Of a stretch of 64,000 nucleotides of DNA, positions 54,751 through 63,747 are shown in pieces. Under the pieces are notes generated by a model, which worked only from the letters and a program-made list of their open reading frames with translations, was not told the DNA's origin and made no database searches. The translations under genes were made by a program, and so were the position numbers. Numbering within the stretch: the first letter of the stretch is position 1; each line of letters opens with the position of its first letter. Source of the stretch: Acetobacter ascendens (lineage in GTDB: Bacteria > Pseudomonadota > Alphaproteobacteria > Acetobacterales > Acetobacteraceae); contig NZ_CP015164.1 of the NCBI RefSeq assembly GCF_001766235.1, positions 372,001 through 436,000 on the forward strand, written 5' to 3'.

Positions 54751-55908
54751 ATGCAGAACTTTGAATTCTATAACCCTACACGCATCCTGTTTGGCAAAGG
54801 CATGATAGCTCGGCTTGATGAACAGCTATCGCCCGAAGCCCGCGTGCTTGTGCTTTATGGTGGTGCAAGTGCCGAACGTAGTGGCACGCTGGCTGAAGTT
54901 CGGGCAGCGCTGGGGAACCGCACTTTCCGTGAGTTTGGCGGTATTGAAGCCAACCCTACATATGAAACCCTTATGAAGGCCGTGGCTCTGGTGCGGGAGG
55001 AAAAGCTCGACTTCCTTTTGGCTGTTGGTGGCGGCTCTGTCATGGATGGCACCAAGTTTGTCGCGGCTGCTGTGCCGTATGAAGGTGAGCCATGGGATAT
55101 TCTTGTCAGCAAGGGTAAAGCCGCAACAAAAGCGCTTCCGCTGGGCACGGTTGTCACCTTGCCTGCCACGGGTTCAGAAATGAACTGCCTAAGCGTTATT
55201 TCTCGCCAGTCTACGGGTGACAAGTTGTTGTTCTCCAACCCGCTAGTCTATCCGCGTTTTTCTGTGCTGGACCCCATGCGCACCATGAGTTTGCCCATGA
55301 AGCAGGTGATTAATGGGGTGGTGGATTCCTTTGTCCATGTGATGGAACAGTACATGACCTATCCGGTCGATGGCATGGCGCAAGATCGCTTCTCAGAAGG
55401 GCTGCTGTCCAGCCTGGTTGAGATCGGGCCGCGTATTGTCGCGACACCAGATGATTATGATCTGCGCTCCAACCTCATGTGGGTTGCAACGCTTGCCCTG
55501 AATGGCTTGATCGGCGCGGGTGTGCCCCATGATTGGAGCACGCACATGATTGGTCATGAAATTACGGCAAAATACCACATTGATCATGCCCGCACGTTGG
55601 CCATCGTATTCCCTGCGTTAATCAAGGTTCGGCGTGCCGAAAAGCGCGCCAAGTTGCTGCAATATGCAACGCGGGTATGGAACCTGACCGATGGTACGGA
55701 AGATCAGCGGATTGATGCTGCCATTCGTAAAACTGAGGAATTCTTCGAAGGTTTGGGCGTACCAACTCGTCTGTCTGCCTATGAGATTGGTGCTGAAGGC
55801 ATCAACGATCTGGTTGGTCAGCTTGAAGATCATGGCATGACGCATCTGGGTGAAAACGGTGATGTTACCCTAGATGTAAGCCGCAAAATTCTGGAAGCCG
55901 CTGCCTGA
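54751..55908 (+). CDS. Iron/zinc alcohol dehydrogenase, YqhD-like NADPH aldehyde reductase
   Basis: 385 residues. NFEFYNPTRILFGKGMI is the YqhD start; LLAVGGGSVMDGTKFVAAA is the cofactor site, TLPATGSEMN follows, and the metal ligands are in VVDSFVHVMEQYMT (Asp, His) and GHEITAKYHIDHARTLAIV (two His). YqhD reduces many short-chain aldehydes with NADPH as a detoxification step. It is preceded by a TetR operator and followed by an aldehyde dehydrogenase after an 84-base gap holding a hairpin (55928-55961), so both form an aldehyde-handling unit. Confidence 0.93.
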   Translation: MQNFEFYNPTRILFGKGMIARLDEQLSPEARVLVLYGGASAERSGTLAEVRAALGNRTFREFGGIEANPTYETLMKAVALVREEKLDFLLAVGGGSVMDGTKFVAAAVPYEGEPWDILVSKGKAATKALPLGTVVTLPATGSEMNCLSVISRQSTGDKLLFSNPLVYPRFSVLDPMRTMSLPMKQVINGVVDSFVHVMEQYMTYPVDGMAQDRFSEGLLSSLVEIGPRIVATPDDYDLRSNLMWVATLALNGLIGAGVPHDWSTHMIGHEITAKYHIDHARTLAIVFPALIKVRRAEKRAKLLQYATRVWNLTDGTEDQRIDAAIRKTEEFFEGLGVPTRLSAYEIGAEGINDLVGQLEDHGMTHLGENGDVTLDVSRKILEAAA

Positions 55909-55992
55909 CCTGAAGTGTCGCTATCGCCGGGGTAAGGGGGAACAGCCCGTTATCCCGGCAACCAATAAATTAATGAGAAACGAGACTTAAAA

Positions 55993-57384
55993 ATGGCTTA
56001 CGCCACAACCAATCCTTATACTAACGAAGTTGTTGCAACTTTCCCAGAGGCTACTGATGCGGAAGTTCAGACCGCATTGGCCGAGGCGCATGCTGCTTTC
56101 GAAGCTTGGCGCGATACATCCTTTGCAGAGCGAGCAAAGGTAATGAATGCCGCTGCTGCCATTTTGCGTCGTGATGTTGATAAGTATGCCCGTTTGGGCA
56201 CGCTGGAAATGGGCAAGCTGTTTGAAGAATCTAAAGCAGAAATTATTCTTTCTGCTGAAATTTTCGAATACTATGCAAAACATGCAGAAGCACTTCTGAA
56301 GCCGGAATTGTTGCCTGTAGCAGACCCGGCAGAAGGCAAAGCCATGCTGGTGCATGAGCCGCTTGGTATCGTGCTGGCAATTGAGCCGTGGAACTTCCCC
56401 TTCTATCAGGTCGTGCGTATTATTGCGCCGCAGCTTTCCGCTGGTAACGCCGTGCTGCTCAAGCACGCTTCCAACCTGCCGCAGTGCGCTGCTGCCTTTG
56501 ATACACTTATGGCAGAAGCCGGGCTGCCCAAAGGGTTGTTCCGCAACCTGTATGCAGCACGCCCGCACACAGCCATGATTTTGAATGACCCTCGCGTATG
56601 CGGTATCGCACTCACGGGGTCAGAAGGCGCAGGCACGGTTATTGCTGGTATTGCTGGCAAGGCACTGAAGAAGGCCACCATGGAACTCGGTGGAGCAGAT
56701 GCTTTCATCGTGCTTGATGATGCTGACGTTGAAAAAGCAGCGCGTTGGGCGGTCATCGGTCGCCACTGGAATGCTGGCCAAGTTTGTGTTTCTGCAAAGC
56801 GCCTGATTGTAGCTGATGCTATTTATGATCAGTTCGTTGCTCTTTACAAAGAAGGTGTCGCAGCCCTCAAAGCAGGTGACCCGATGGACCCCACAACCAC
56901 GCTGGCTCCGTTGTCATCTCAGGCTGCTGCTGATGACTTGCGCGATCAGGTCACGCGGGCGATGGACCTTGGTGCCAAAGTTGAGGTAATTGGGGCGCCA
57001 GTTCCCGAACAGGGTGCTTTCTTCCAGCCGTTGCTTATGTCCAATCTGGATCAGAAAAACCCTGCACGCCATTGGGAATTTTTTGGACCTGTTACCCAGA
57101 TCTACCGCGCGAAGGATGAGGCTGACGCCATCCGCATTGCCAATGATTCGCCCTACGGTCTAGGCGGCAGCGTATTCACAAAGGATGAAGCCCGAGGCAC
57201 CCGTGTAGCACGGGCCATCCGCACCGGTATGGTGGTGATTAACCATCCACTATCGCCCAAGGCAGACCTACCTTTTGGTGGGATTAAAAACTCAGGCTAT
57301 GGCCGTGAATTGATTGGCCTCGGCATTAAGGAGTTCATCAACCACAAGCTCATCAATGTAGTGGATATCGACGCAGCGTTCTGA
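55993..57384 (+). CDS. NAD(P)-dependent aldehyde dehydrogenase, succinate-semialdehyde type
   Basis: 463 residues, GabD/Sad-like. IEPWNFPFYQVVRIIAPQL (substrate/cofactor block), ALTGSEGAGTVIAGIAGKALKKATMELGGADAFIVLDDAD with the catalytic Glu, HWNAGQVCVSAKRLIV with the catalytic Cys, and FGGIKNSGYGRELIGLGIKEFIN at the end. Substrate is not certain. It probably oxidises aldehydes released during stress under the same TetR control as the YqhD-like gene. A terminator follows at 57484. Confidence 0.92.
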   Translation: MAYATTNPYTNEVVATFPEATDAEVQTALAEAHAAFEAWRDTSFAERAKVMNAAAAILRRDVDKYARLGTLEMGKLFEESKAEIILSAEIFEYYAKHAEALLKPELLPVADPAEGKAMLVHEPLGIVLAIEPWNFPFYQVVRIIAPQLSAGNAVLLKHASNLPQCAAAFDTLMAEAGLPKGLFRNLYAARPHTAMILNDPRVCGIALTGSEGAGTVIAGIAGKALKKATMELGGADAFIVLDDADVEKAARWAVIGRHWNAGQVCVSAKRLIVADAIYDQFVALYKEGVAALKAGDPMDPTTTLAPLSSQAAADDLRDQVTRAMDLGAKVEVIGAPVPEQGAFFQPLLMSNLDQKNPARHWEFFGPVTQIYRAKDEADAIRIANDSPYGLGGSVFTKDEARGTRVARAIRTGMVVINHPLSPKADLPFGGIKNSGYGRELIGLGIKEFINHKLINVVDIDAAF

Positions 57385-57483
57385 TTTGTATGATTGGAAG
57401 TGGCCAACATTTCTGGATGATTTTCCAAAGATGATGCCTGCACCGTATAGTGTGAAAGCCGCATAGGCCGTAACAGACAACCT

Positions 57484-57517
57484 AAAAAGGGGCTTCCATT
57501 ATGGAGGTCCCTTTTTT
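57484..57517 (+). terminator. Terminator after the aldehyde dehydrogenase gene
   Basis: AAAAAGGGGCTTCC pairs with GGAGGTCCCTTTTT (two G-T pairs) around a short loop, with a T-run. It ends the aldehyde unit. Confidence 0.82.
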
Positions 57518-57580
57518 GTATGGGGTTTGGTTGCGCTAAAATGGTATTACGGACTTCATCTCTTACGCAACATGTCGGCT

Positions 57581-57952
57581 TTATTCAGAGGCAGGCTGAT
57601 GACGATTGCCATCATGATTTGTGATGAACATTAGAGTTACTGGATCAGGCGCATCCTGCCGGTGCCAGATCTTTCCCGGAACAACCAGAACGTCTCCCTT
57701 TTTTGCTGTAGAAGTGGTTTCACCATTTGCCGTGCGTAGGGTCAGCATTGTTTCTCCTTCGACGACGAGAAGGAACTCATCATTTGGATGTTCTTCCCAT
57801 GGGGTCGAGCCTCTGAAACGCAAAAGCCCGACATCATGGGGGCCAAACGAAAAAAGCATTTTAAGCCCGTTTGTGGAAACTTCCTCTGTCTTTTTGCCAA
57901 TATCAATAACTGATAGATCAGTGGCTTCTTTGGGCAGATTGAAGATCATCAT
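57581..57952 (-). CDS. Cupin domain protein
   Basis: 123 residues, one beta-barrel. LLRFRGSTPWEEHPNDEFLLVVEGETMLTL and KKGDVLVVPGKIWHRQ are the two cupin boxes with His/Glu metal ligands (EEHPNDE; late His). It could be a small sensor or enzyme linked to the iron-uptake genes. The start (57952, tandem ATG) has weak GGAAC upstream and lies inside the 3' end of the MFS gene, so the two overlap by 35 bases and are translated together. Confidence 0.8.
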   Translation of the reverse strand: MMIFNLPKEATDLSVIDIGKKTEEVSTNGLKMLFSFGPHDVGLLRFRGSTPWEEHPNDEFLLVVEGETMLTLRTANGETTSTAKKGDVLVVPGKIWHRQDAPDPVTLMFITNHDGNRHQPASE

Positions 57953-59231
57953 CAATGTTCCATTTCTTTGTATGGTTGTTGTCAGGCATTGTGTCATCAC
58001 AAAGGCCCGCAAGTTTTCTGATTGCTGAAACCACAAACAACAGTATGAATGCACCTGTGATCCATGTGATCAAAAAGGTTCTGCTGTATCCGATGATGGA
58101 TGCCAGAGGTGCGATAGACATGCCGGCAATTACATTCGCCAGACTTTCCCCGCATTGGAGAAAACTATAGTCTGTTCCAGGTCTTTCTTCAGAAGACCAA
58201 TTCATGAGTGTGGCCCAGACCGAGACGTAAAATCCCCCATCAATGAAGTTTTCCATGCCAAGTCCGGTATATAGAAATGCTGGCGTTCCGATTTTTACGT
58301 TCTGCAGGAGTAACAGCGTGCCGAGGAGTAAGGTGGACGGCCAAATAAGTAATGTCACAGCTCGACGGCAACCCAGGAATCTGACGGCAGGGAAGCCGAT
58401 AAGCGCGCCTCCGAGCGCTCCACAGAGGATGTTTGTCATCTGTAGTGTTCCGGCAAAGTTCAAGCTGAAAGATCGGTCTATAAGCCAAGGCTGGAGCAGC
58501 ATGGCGAGTGCTGAATTGGCGAATTTGAAAGTAATTGCCATCAGGCATGCCCAACAAAATCCCGGTTGTCGGAAAAGATCCCTAAGGCGAGATGGTTTTT
58601 TGGATACGTGGATAGGCTCTATACAGGCTCTTAATGGCAAAAGTGACATCCACAGGATGATGAGTTCACACGCCATTCCCCACATGGCACCGCGCCAACC
58701 GAACTGCCCGTAAATAAAGAGTGATCCTGCACCACCTGCAACCATACCCAGAAGAAATGAAATAACCTGCAAAGCATTAGCTAGCCCTGCATTTCGCCCT
58801 CTCATATGAGAGACGGCGCAAGCATTTGTGAAAATGTCCTGTGTGGCAAAAATTGTATTCAGAAGCAGGATACCGGATAAGGCCCACAGAAAATGATGTT
58901 CAGGAGGGAAAAAACCCAGAAGCAGGCATACCACAACCGCAGACAGATGCGTCCATAATGCGAGGTATCCGTAACCCCAACGCTTGCCGGCATTATCAGC
59001 CATGCCAGACCAGAAACATTTTAGCGCCCAAGGTAGAAACACCAGTCCTGTCAGACCGATATCTTTTAATGGGGTGCCACTATGGCGCAAAATGGTTGAA
59101 AACGTGTTGAAGGCTAGCCCTGCAGGAATACCCTGCGCGCCATACATGAGTCCGATTGCCAGGAGCCGCCTGAATGGCATTTGCCTTGTTTCAACTTTAG
59201 TGACCTGATTGGAATATGGTGTCGTCTTCAT
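57918..59231 (-). CDS. MFS transporter, RhtX/FptX siderophore-uptake type
   Basis: 437 residues, twelve helices. AIGLMYGAQGIPAGLAFNTFSTILRHSGTPLKDIGLTGLVFLPWALKCFWSGMADN is the AmpG/RhtX-like N-terminal part; the later FQDIFTNACAVSHM-like ATQDIFTNACAV and GGFYVSVWATLMNWSSEERPGTDYSFLQC fit too. RhtX and FptX import ferri-siderophores through the inner membrane without an ABC system. The gene lies between a TonB-dependent receptor (1 base upstream) and a cupin, which supports siderophore uptake rather than muropeptide (AmpG) transport. Confidence 0.82.
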   Translation of the reverse strand: MKTTPYSNQVTKVETRQMPFRRLLAIGLMYGAQGIPAGLAFNTFSTILRHSGTPLKDIGLTGLVFLPWALKCFWSGMADNAGKRWGYGYLALWTHLSAVVVCLLLGFFPPEHHFLWALSGILLLNTIFATQDIFTNACAVSHMRGRNAGLANALQVISFLLGMVAGGAGSLFIYGQFGWRGAMWGMACELIILWMSLLPLRACIEPIHVSKKPSRLRDLFRQPGFCWACLMAITFKFANSALAMLLQPWLIDRSFSLNFAGTLQMTNILCGALGGALIGFPAVRFLGCRRAVTLLIWPSTLLLGTLLLLQNVKIGTPAFLYTGLGMENFIDGGFYVSVWATLMNWSSEERPGTDYSFLQCGESLANVIAGMSIAPLASIIGYSRTFLITWITGAFILLFVVSAIRKLAGLCDDTMPDNNHTKKWNIDDDLQSAQRSH

Positions 59232-59232
59232 G

Positions 59233-61366
59233 TCAGAAATTCACTCCGACACGGAAGCCAAGCTGCCGCGGATTGGCAGCTACAACATATCCACCGGACA
59301 GACCGCGTGTGAAATAGCTCGAATTGGTCAGGTTGTGTCCGTAAAGTGCAATATTCCAGTGCTTCCAACGCTTCTCAATCTGCGCATCCACGAGCACATA
59401 AGGTGCGTTCTGAATATTGCTGCTAGGGTAGAGTGTGGTGTGTCCACGCCGAACAATACTGGCACTGACGGTCCATCCGGGAGTGGGATGCCATTCACCG
59501 GAGAAGCCGAAGTTGCTTCTGGGCGTGCCTGCCATTTGTTTGCCGCTATAATGAGCCGCCAAATACGAAACGATCATATGCTGCGTAGGTAAGGCCTAGA
59601 AACGCATTAAGCTGTAGTGTGTCGAGTGGCTTCCAGTGAGCTGCTGCTTCCATACCCCGAGAGTGTGCAGTGCTAGCTGTTCCGATAAGGGATTCCCCCG
59701 CGCCATTTGTTGCAGAAACTTGAAGGTTTGAAAGGAAATTTGCAAATCCTGTAGCTTCTATGGACCATCGATTTGTAAGGTCTCCGAGGCGGTATCCCAG
59801 TTCCAGATTATTGCCGTAGCTGGAAGCGTAAGGTATTGAGACCGTACTGGCGTAGGACCCATAAGGGCTGTAGTTCGGCGGTAAAAATGAGCGTGAGTAA
59901 CTCAGCCAGCCAAATTGGTTCAGCTTCCCGGATGACCGGGGATTATATTCTAACTTTAGCCCAGGGAGAGGCGCTGTTTTGGAAAGAGTCTGCCGTGGGA
60001 GGCTTTCCTGTACGCTATAAGCGTAAGGCGTATCTCCGCTCATGGAGCTCGTCCAGTTACTAAGGGAGCTATTAACATGCTCGATACGCAGCGATGGCAC
60101 GAGGCGCCAATTCTTCGAAAAATGCCAACCTATTTCCCCCATGAAGGCAATGTTAGCTGTTGCTAAGGTGGCAGTCGTGCGGCTGGCGTAGTAAGGCGAC
60201 ATGTCAAAGTCATACGGTGCCCAACGTTTAACCTGCTGTCCGTAGAGTCCACCTTTCCAGTCTATCTTGCCGGACGTTCCTGACAGCATGACGGAACCAC
60301 CAATCTGGCGCGTTGGCAGCGTGAAACCGGAGTTGGCGGAAAAAACTGAATAGGGATTGCTGTAGCGCCAGTCGGTAGAAACACCCCCGAACGTAACATC
60401 CAGAATCATATGTTGGTTAAACCGCCGGTGATATTGCGCGGAGCCGAGAAGATACTCCGTATCGTTCACGCCCTCAGATGTATTGTGCGAAACATGGTTA
60501 CGGGCATTTTGGGGCGTTTCAAAATAATCGTTTCCCCCGTGATTCAGCATATGATGCAAACTGAAGCGCCATTCACCACCCGCGCTGTCTTTGTGTAGTA
60601 GCTTGATGCGGCCAAACCATCCGTGCCAGCCACCCGTATCATGCCGATTCAAAACATGATTGTGGATGTAGCCATCGGCAGTTTCTCCGCCAACAGACAG
60701 GCGGAGGCTGGTGGAAGCATTAATAGGAAGATCACCCGAAAAAGTTGCCCGTTTACGGTTTCCTGTCCCGTATTCAAAATCCAGCGCTCCTCCTAAATGG
60801 TTTCCGGGGTCTCGTGACTGCGCTGAAACCATACCGCCAAATGCGTTGATACCTTCGGTAAGTTGAGGGCCACGGAGTACGTCTACATTGCTGAAATCAA
60901 ACATTTGCCCCATGGCAAAACTGGGGACAGGAACACCATCAATCAAAACGGGCGTGTAAAGAACGGGGCCTTCATCCTCCGTGCCGCCAAGCCCACGTAC
61001 CATCAGAACAGGATTGTTTGGCGTTGTGTTGGTATAGGATAGATTGGGAACACGCTCAGCAATGTCACCCAGAGTTTGCATTCTATAGGCCTGCATTTCT
61101 TGGGCGGTAATGTGGGTTGTGCTTACGGGTGAGATAAAAACAGCTCGTTTGCCTCTGACCGTGAAAGTCTCTTTAGTGGCAATGCATCTATCGTCTGAAT
61201 TTGTAGGATTATGTTCTGGTTTGTAGATGCATTTTACTGTTGGCCCCTTGGCAGCCCCTCCAGAAATAGGGAACGCAGTTAAAGCCGTGCAGAGGAAAGT
61301 CAGAGAACTGACACCCCGCAGACGAGAGTTGTTCCTGAACGTTGGAAGGGCGAGGTTTTCTTTCAT
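59233..61366 (-). pseudogene. TonB-dependent siderophore receptor with a frameshift
   Basis: From 61366 the frame has a signal peptide (SSLTFLCTALTAFPISGGAAKG), a plug domain (QTLGDIAERVPNLSYTNTTP, VLMVRGLGGTEDEGP, VDVLRGPQLTEGINAFGGMVSA) and most of a beta-barrel, but stops at 59546 just after LGLTYAAYDRFVFGG. A second frame of the same strand (59233-59577) carries the rest of the barrel, HYSGKQMAGTPRSNFGFSGE to the end HNLTNSSYFTRGLSGG and the terminal Phe (VGVNF). Removing one base near 59558-59566 would join the frames into a receptor of about 710 residues. A base-call error is an alternative. A Fur-type box lies directly upstream. Confidence 0.85.
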
Positions 61367-61376
61367 GAAGCGAGAT

Positions 61377-61395
61377 GATAATAATTATTATTATC
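61377..61395. promoter_or_regulatory. Fur-type box between receptor and AraC regulator
   Basis: GATAATAATTATTATTATC is a perfect 19-base palindrome close to the Fur consensus GATAATGATAATCATTATC. It is 10 bases before the receptor start and 52 bases before the divergent AraC gene, so iron-loaded Fur could repress both. Confidence 0.82.
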
Positions 61396-62127
61396 CTCGC
61401 CACCCGGATCAGCCGACTTACCCCGATCGGACAGGAAAGACAGTGCCATGATGGCAGACGTCAGCTCAACTCAAGTTCATCAATCACATCCAGATATTGT
61501 TGCGGGAACATCCTTATTGCATCCGCATGCACGCACCTTTCCTGGAGGGTTGCAGGCAAGTGGGTTTTTAGCTGCACAGGGAGGCGAGTTGAGCGGCTAT
61601 TTTGATGAACCGAGCGTGACCACCCGCTGCACTGTCATTCTATCAGGAACATGCAGCATGAAGGCCGGGGGCCAAAAGTATCATTTCCAGGCAAGAGATT
61701 TGATTCTTGCGCGCACATCTTCTGAAACTTTTACATTTGAGAATAGTGCAGAATTTTCGGCTCTCGAGATTCATGCTCCATCAATGCTTCTTGAACAAAT
61801 GCACGTTGAGCCTTTTACCGGCATTCAGGCCCGGCCGCTTGGGCTACAGGATCTGGCTATGAGGATAGCTAAGCAACTCCTTGGTTATTTGCGGACGGCG
61901 CCTGGCTCTTGCTCGCAAATCAGTACCCCTGACGTGCTGAGGGGGTATGGAATGGCAATGACCATACTAGGATATGCTTTTACATCGTGGGGAACAGAGA
62001 AAACGCAGCTTAATAAGAAAAATATAGCGCGCCTTGAAACAGCACGACAGGCTTTGCTCAAACACTTTGACCGGGCTCCAACGATCCCGCAATTGGCAGC
62101 GATGTGCGATCTCAGTCCTACGCGCTT

Positions 62128-62131
62128 CAAG
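62128..62131 (+). repeat. Target-site duplication, left copy (CAAG)
   Basis: CAAG flanks the left end of the IS; the same four bases follow its right end at 63329-63332. Joining across them gives the uninterrupted AraC reading frame. Confidence 0.85.
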
Positions 62132-62170
62132 GGTAATCCCCCCATTTTTAGTGGGGCATTGAATGAGAAT

Positions 62171-63139
62171 TCAGGCAGCTGTTTTTAGTTTCTGGGCGGG
62201 GGTTAGCCCGCTGTTCCCCATGTTGGGTCTGTCATGGTTATATGTCCAGAGCCATTGTGTTGCGACCTCCTGCACGTCCTGAATGCTTTCAAACAAATAC
62301 TGCTCCAGCCATTCCTGCCGGACAGTTCTGTTGTAGCGTTCAATATAGACGTTCTGCTGCGGATTACCCGGTTGCGTATAGATCAGGGTAATCCCCTGTT
62401 TTTCGGCCCATGAAACCAACGTATGACTGACATATTCAGGGCCATTATCCATTCGGATGGCTTCTGGCCTGCCACGCCACTCCATAACCTGTTCCAGACA
62501 GCGGACAACCCGACAGGCTGGCAGGGAAAAATCAACCTCGATCGCCAGTCCTTCACGATTGAAGTCATCCAGAATGTTCAGGAGACGAAAAGCACGTCCA
62601 TCCATCAGCCTGTCCGCCATAAAATCCATGGACCAGACCCTGTTGGGAAGGGCCGGAACCGACAGCTTTTCAGGCTTTTCGCGAACCAGACGCCTGCGGG
62701 GTTTAATCCGCAGGTTGAGTTCCAGTTCCCGATAGATCCGATAAACCCGCTTATGATTCCAGAGCTGTCCCTGCACATTGCGCAGATACAGGAAACACAG
62801 ACCAAATCCCCATCTCCTGTGAGCCTGAGTCAGTCCCACCAGAAGAGCGGCAATCCTGTCGTTCTCCGCTGCCAGTCGCGGACGATAGCGAAAGCAGGCC
62901 TCGGATATCCCAAAAATCCGACAGGCCAGCGCAATGCTGACCCCATGATGCGCCACAGCCTGTGCGGCCAGTTCCCGGCGCTGGGCTGGCCGCTTCATTT
63001 TTTTCCAAGGGCTTCCTTCAGGATATCCGTCTGCATGCTCAAATCCGCATACATGCGCTTCAGCCGACGGTTCTCCTCTTCCAGAGCCTTCATCTGACTG
63101 ATCATCGAAGCATCCATACCGCCATATTTCGCGCGCCAC
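62171..63139 (-). CDS. IS3-family transposase OrfB (DDE integrase)
   Basis: The family-like part begins near [21 protein letters not shown] and includes an HTH_21 segment ([14 protein letters not shown]) and the rve integrase core with the DDE residues: first Asp in [11 protein letters not shown], second in [13 protein letters not shown], Glu in [16 protein letters not shown]. The C-terminus [20 protein letters not shown] is typical. It is probably made as an OrfAB fusion by -1 frameshifting on the run of seven A (minus strand, 62998-63004), where OrfA ends. Codons upstream of that site are not family-like. Confidence 0.93.
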   Translation of the reverse strand: MAREIWRYGCFDDQSDEGSGRGEPSAEAHVCGFEHADGYPEGSPWKKMKRPAQRRELAAQAVAHHGVSIALACRIFGISEACFRYRPRLAAENDRIAALLVGLTQAHRRWGFGLCFLYLRNVQGQLWNHKRVYRIYRELELNLRIKPRRRLVREKPEKLSVPALPNRVWSMDFMADRLMDGRAFRLLNILDDFNREGLAIEVDFSLPACRVVRCLEQVMEWRGRPEAIRMDNGPEYVSHTLVSWAEKQGITLIYTQPGNPQQNVYIERYNRTVRQEWLEQYLFESIQDVQEVATQWLWTYNHDRPNMGNSGLTPAQKLKTAA

Positions 63140-63258
63140 CGGTAAAACGTGGCGTTGCTAATCCCATGCTCCCGGCACAGGTCAGGAACCGGGACACCGC
63201 CCTCAGCCTGGCGGATCACACCCATGATCTGGGCGTCAGTAAAGCGATCACTCTTCAT
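62995..63258 (-). CDS. IS3-family transposase OrfA
   Basis: 87 residues from [21 protein letters not shown]. Helix-turn-helix ([20 protein letters not shown]) followed by a leucine-zipper-like stretch ([20 protein letters not shown]). It ends GKK-stop at the A7 slippery run shared with OrfB. The frame is open further upstream to 63300, but 63258 is the family start and has a GGAG motif (AGGAGATTCTG) before it. Confidence 0.9.
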   Translation of the reverse strand: MKSDRFTDAQIMGVIRQAEGGVPVPDLCREHGISNATFYRWRAKYGGMDASMISQMKALEEENRRLKRMYADLSMQTDILKEALGKK

Positions 63259-63328
63259 CAGAATCTCCTCAATTCTTACGCTGAGAAAATTCTCATTCAA
63301 AAGTCACTCTTTTTATTGGGGGATTACC

Positions 63329-63332
63329 CAAG
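63329..63332 (+). repeat. Target-site duplication, right copy (CAAG)
   Basis: Identical to 62128-62131, directly after the right IS end. Confidence 0.85.
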
Positions 63333-63536
63333 GAGCTGTTCCGTCAGCAATTTGGGTGTGCACCTTATGCTCTTTATCAGGCGCATCGCATGGAACAGGC
63401 ACGGCATTTGCTACGGCACAAAAACGTAACAGAAACGGCAATGGAAATTGGCTATAGCAATGTAAGCCACTTCAGTGCGGCTTTTCAGCGACAATTTGGA
63501 TGCGCGCCCAGCATGTGGCAGCGCCAGATATTGTAA

Positions 63537-63747
63537 AGGTTTTTTAAGTCTGTATTTTCCAAGTCGGACTCTCTAAAAGTATCCCGGCATAAAGGTGAGG
63601 ATCTGTGTGACGGAGGTGGGTTGTGGCTCCGTTGTTACTGGTGATACTAAAATGTAGTATCTCACAAGGCATGAAAGCCAAGCACCGCTGCACATTGAGG
63701 GATAAACTGTCCCGCGTTATCTCAAATACGTTGAATTGACAGGTTTA
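63537..63747. other. Intergenic stretch with no recognisable gene
   Basis: About 210 bases after the AraC remnant. I see no coding frame, RNA gene, terminator with a clear stem, or repeat that I can support. Confidence 0.4.

Larger units (their letters stand above)
62132..63328 (-). mobile_element. IS3-family insertion sequence, complete, 1197 bases
   Basis: Ends are GGTAATCCCCC (left) and GGGGGATTACC (right), part of imperfect terminal inverted repeats of about 40 bases that also share GAATGAGAATT further in. Two overlapping minus-strand frames encode the transposase. Length, two-frame structure and the 4-base duplication fit the IS3 family (IS407-like group). Both copies of the duplication are identical, so the insertion looks recent. 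Confidence 0.9.
61448..63536 (+). pseudogene. AraC-family (PchR-like) regulator split by an IS element
   Basis: The 5' part (61448-62131, 228 codons) has an N-terminal sensing domain and the start of the C-terminal DNA-binding domain (ARQALLKHFDRAPTIPQLAAMCDLSPTRFK). The frame then runs into the IS and stops at 62188. Beyond the IS the sequence continues in the proper frame from 63333: ELFRQQFGCAPYALYQAHRM, then TETAMEIGYSNVSHFSAAFQ and stop at 63534-63536. Deleting the IS and one copy of the duplicated CAAG restores a 295-residue PchR-type activator. Its neighbours (TonB receptor, MFS transporter, Fur box) agree with a siderophore-responsive role. Confidence 0.9.
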
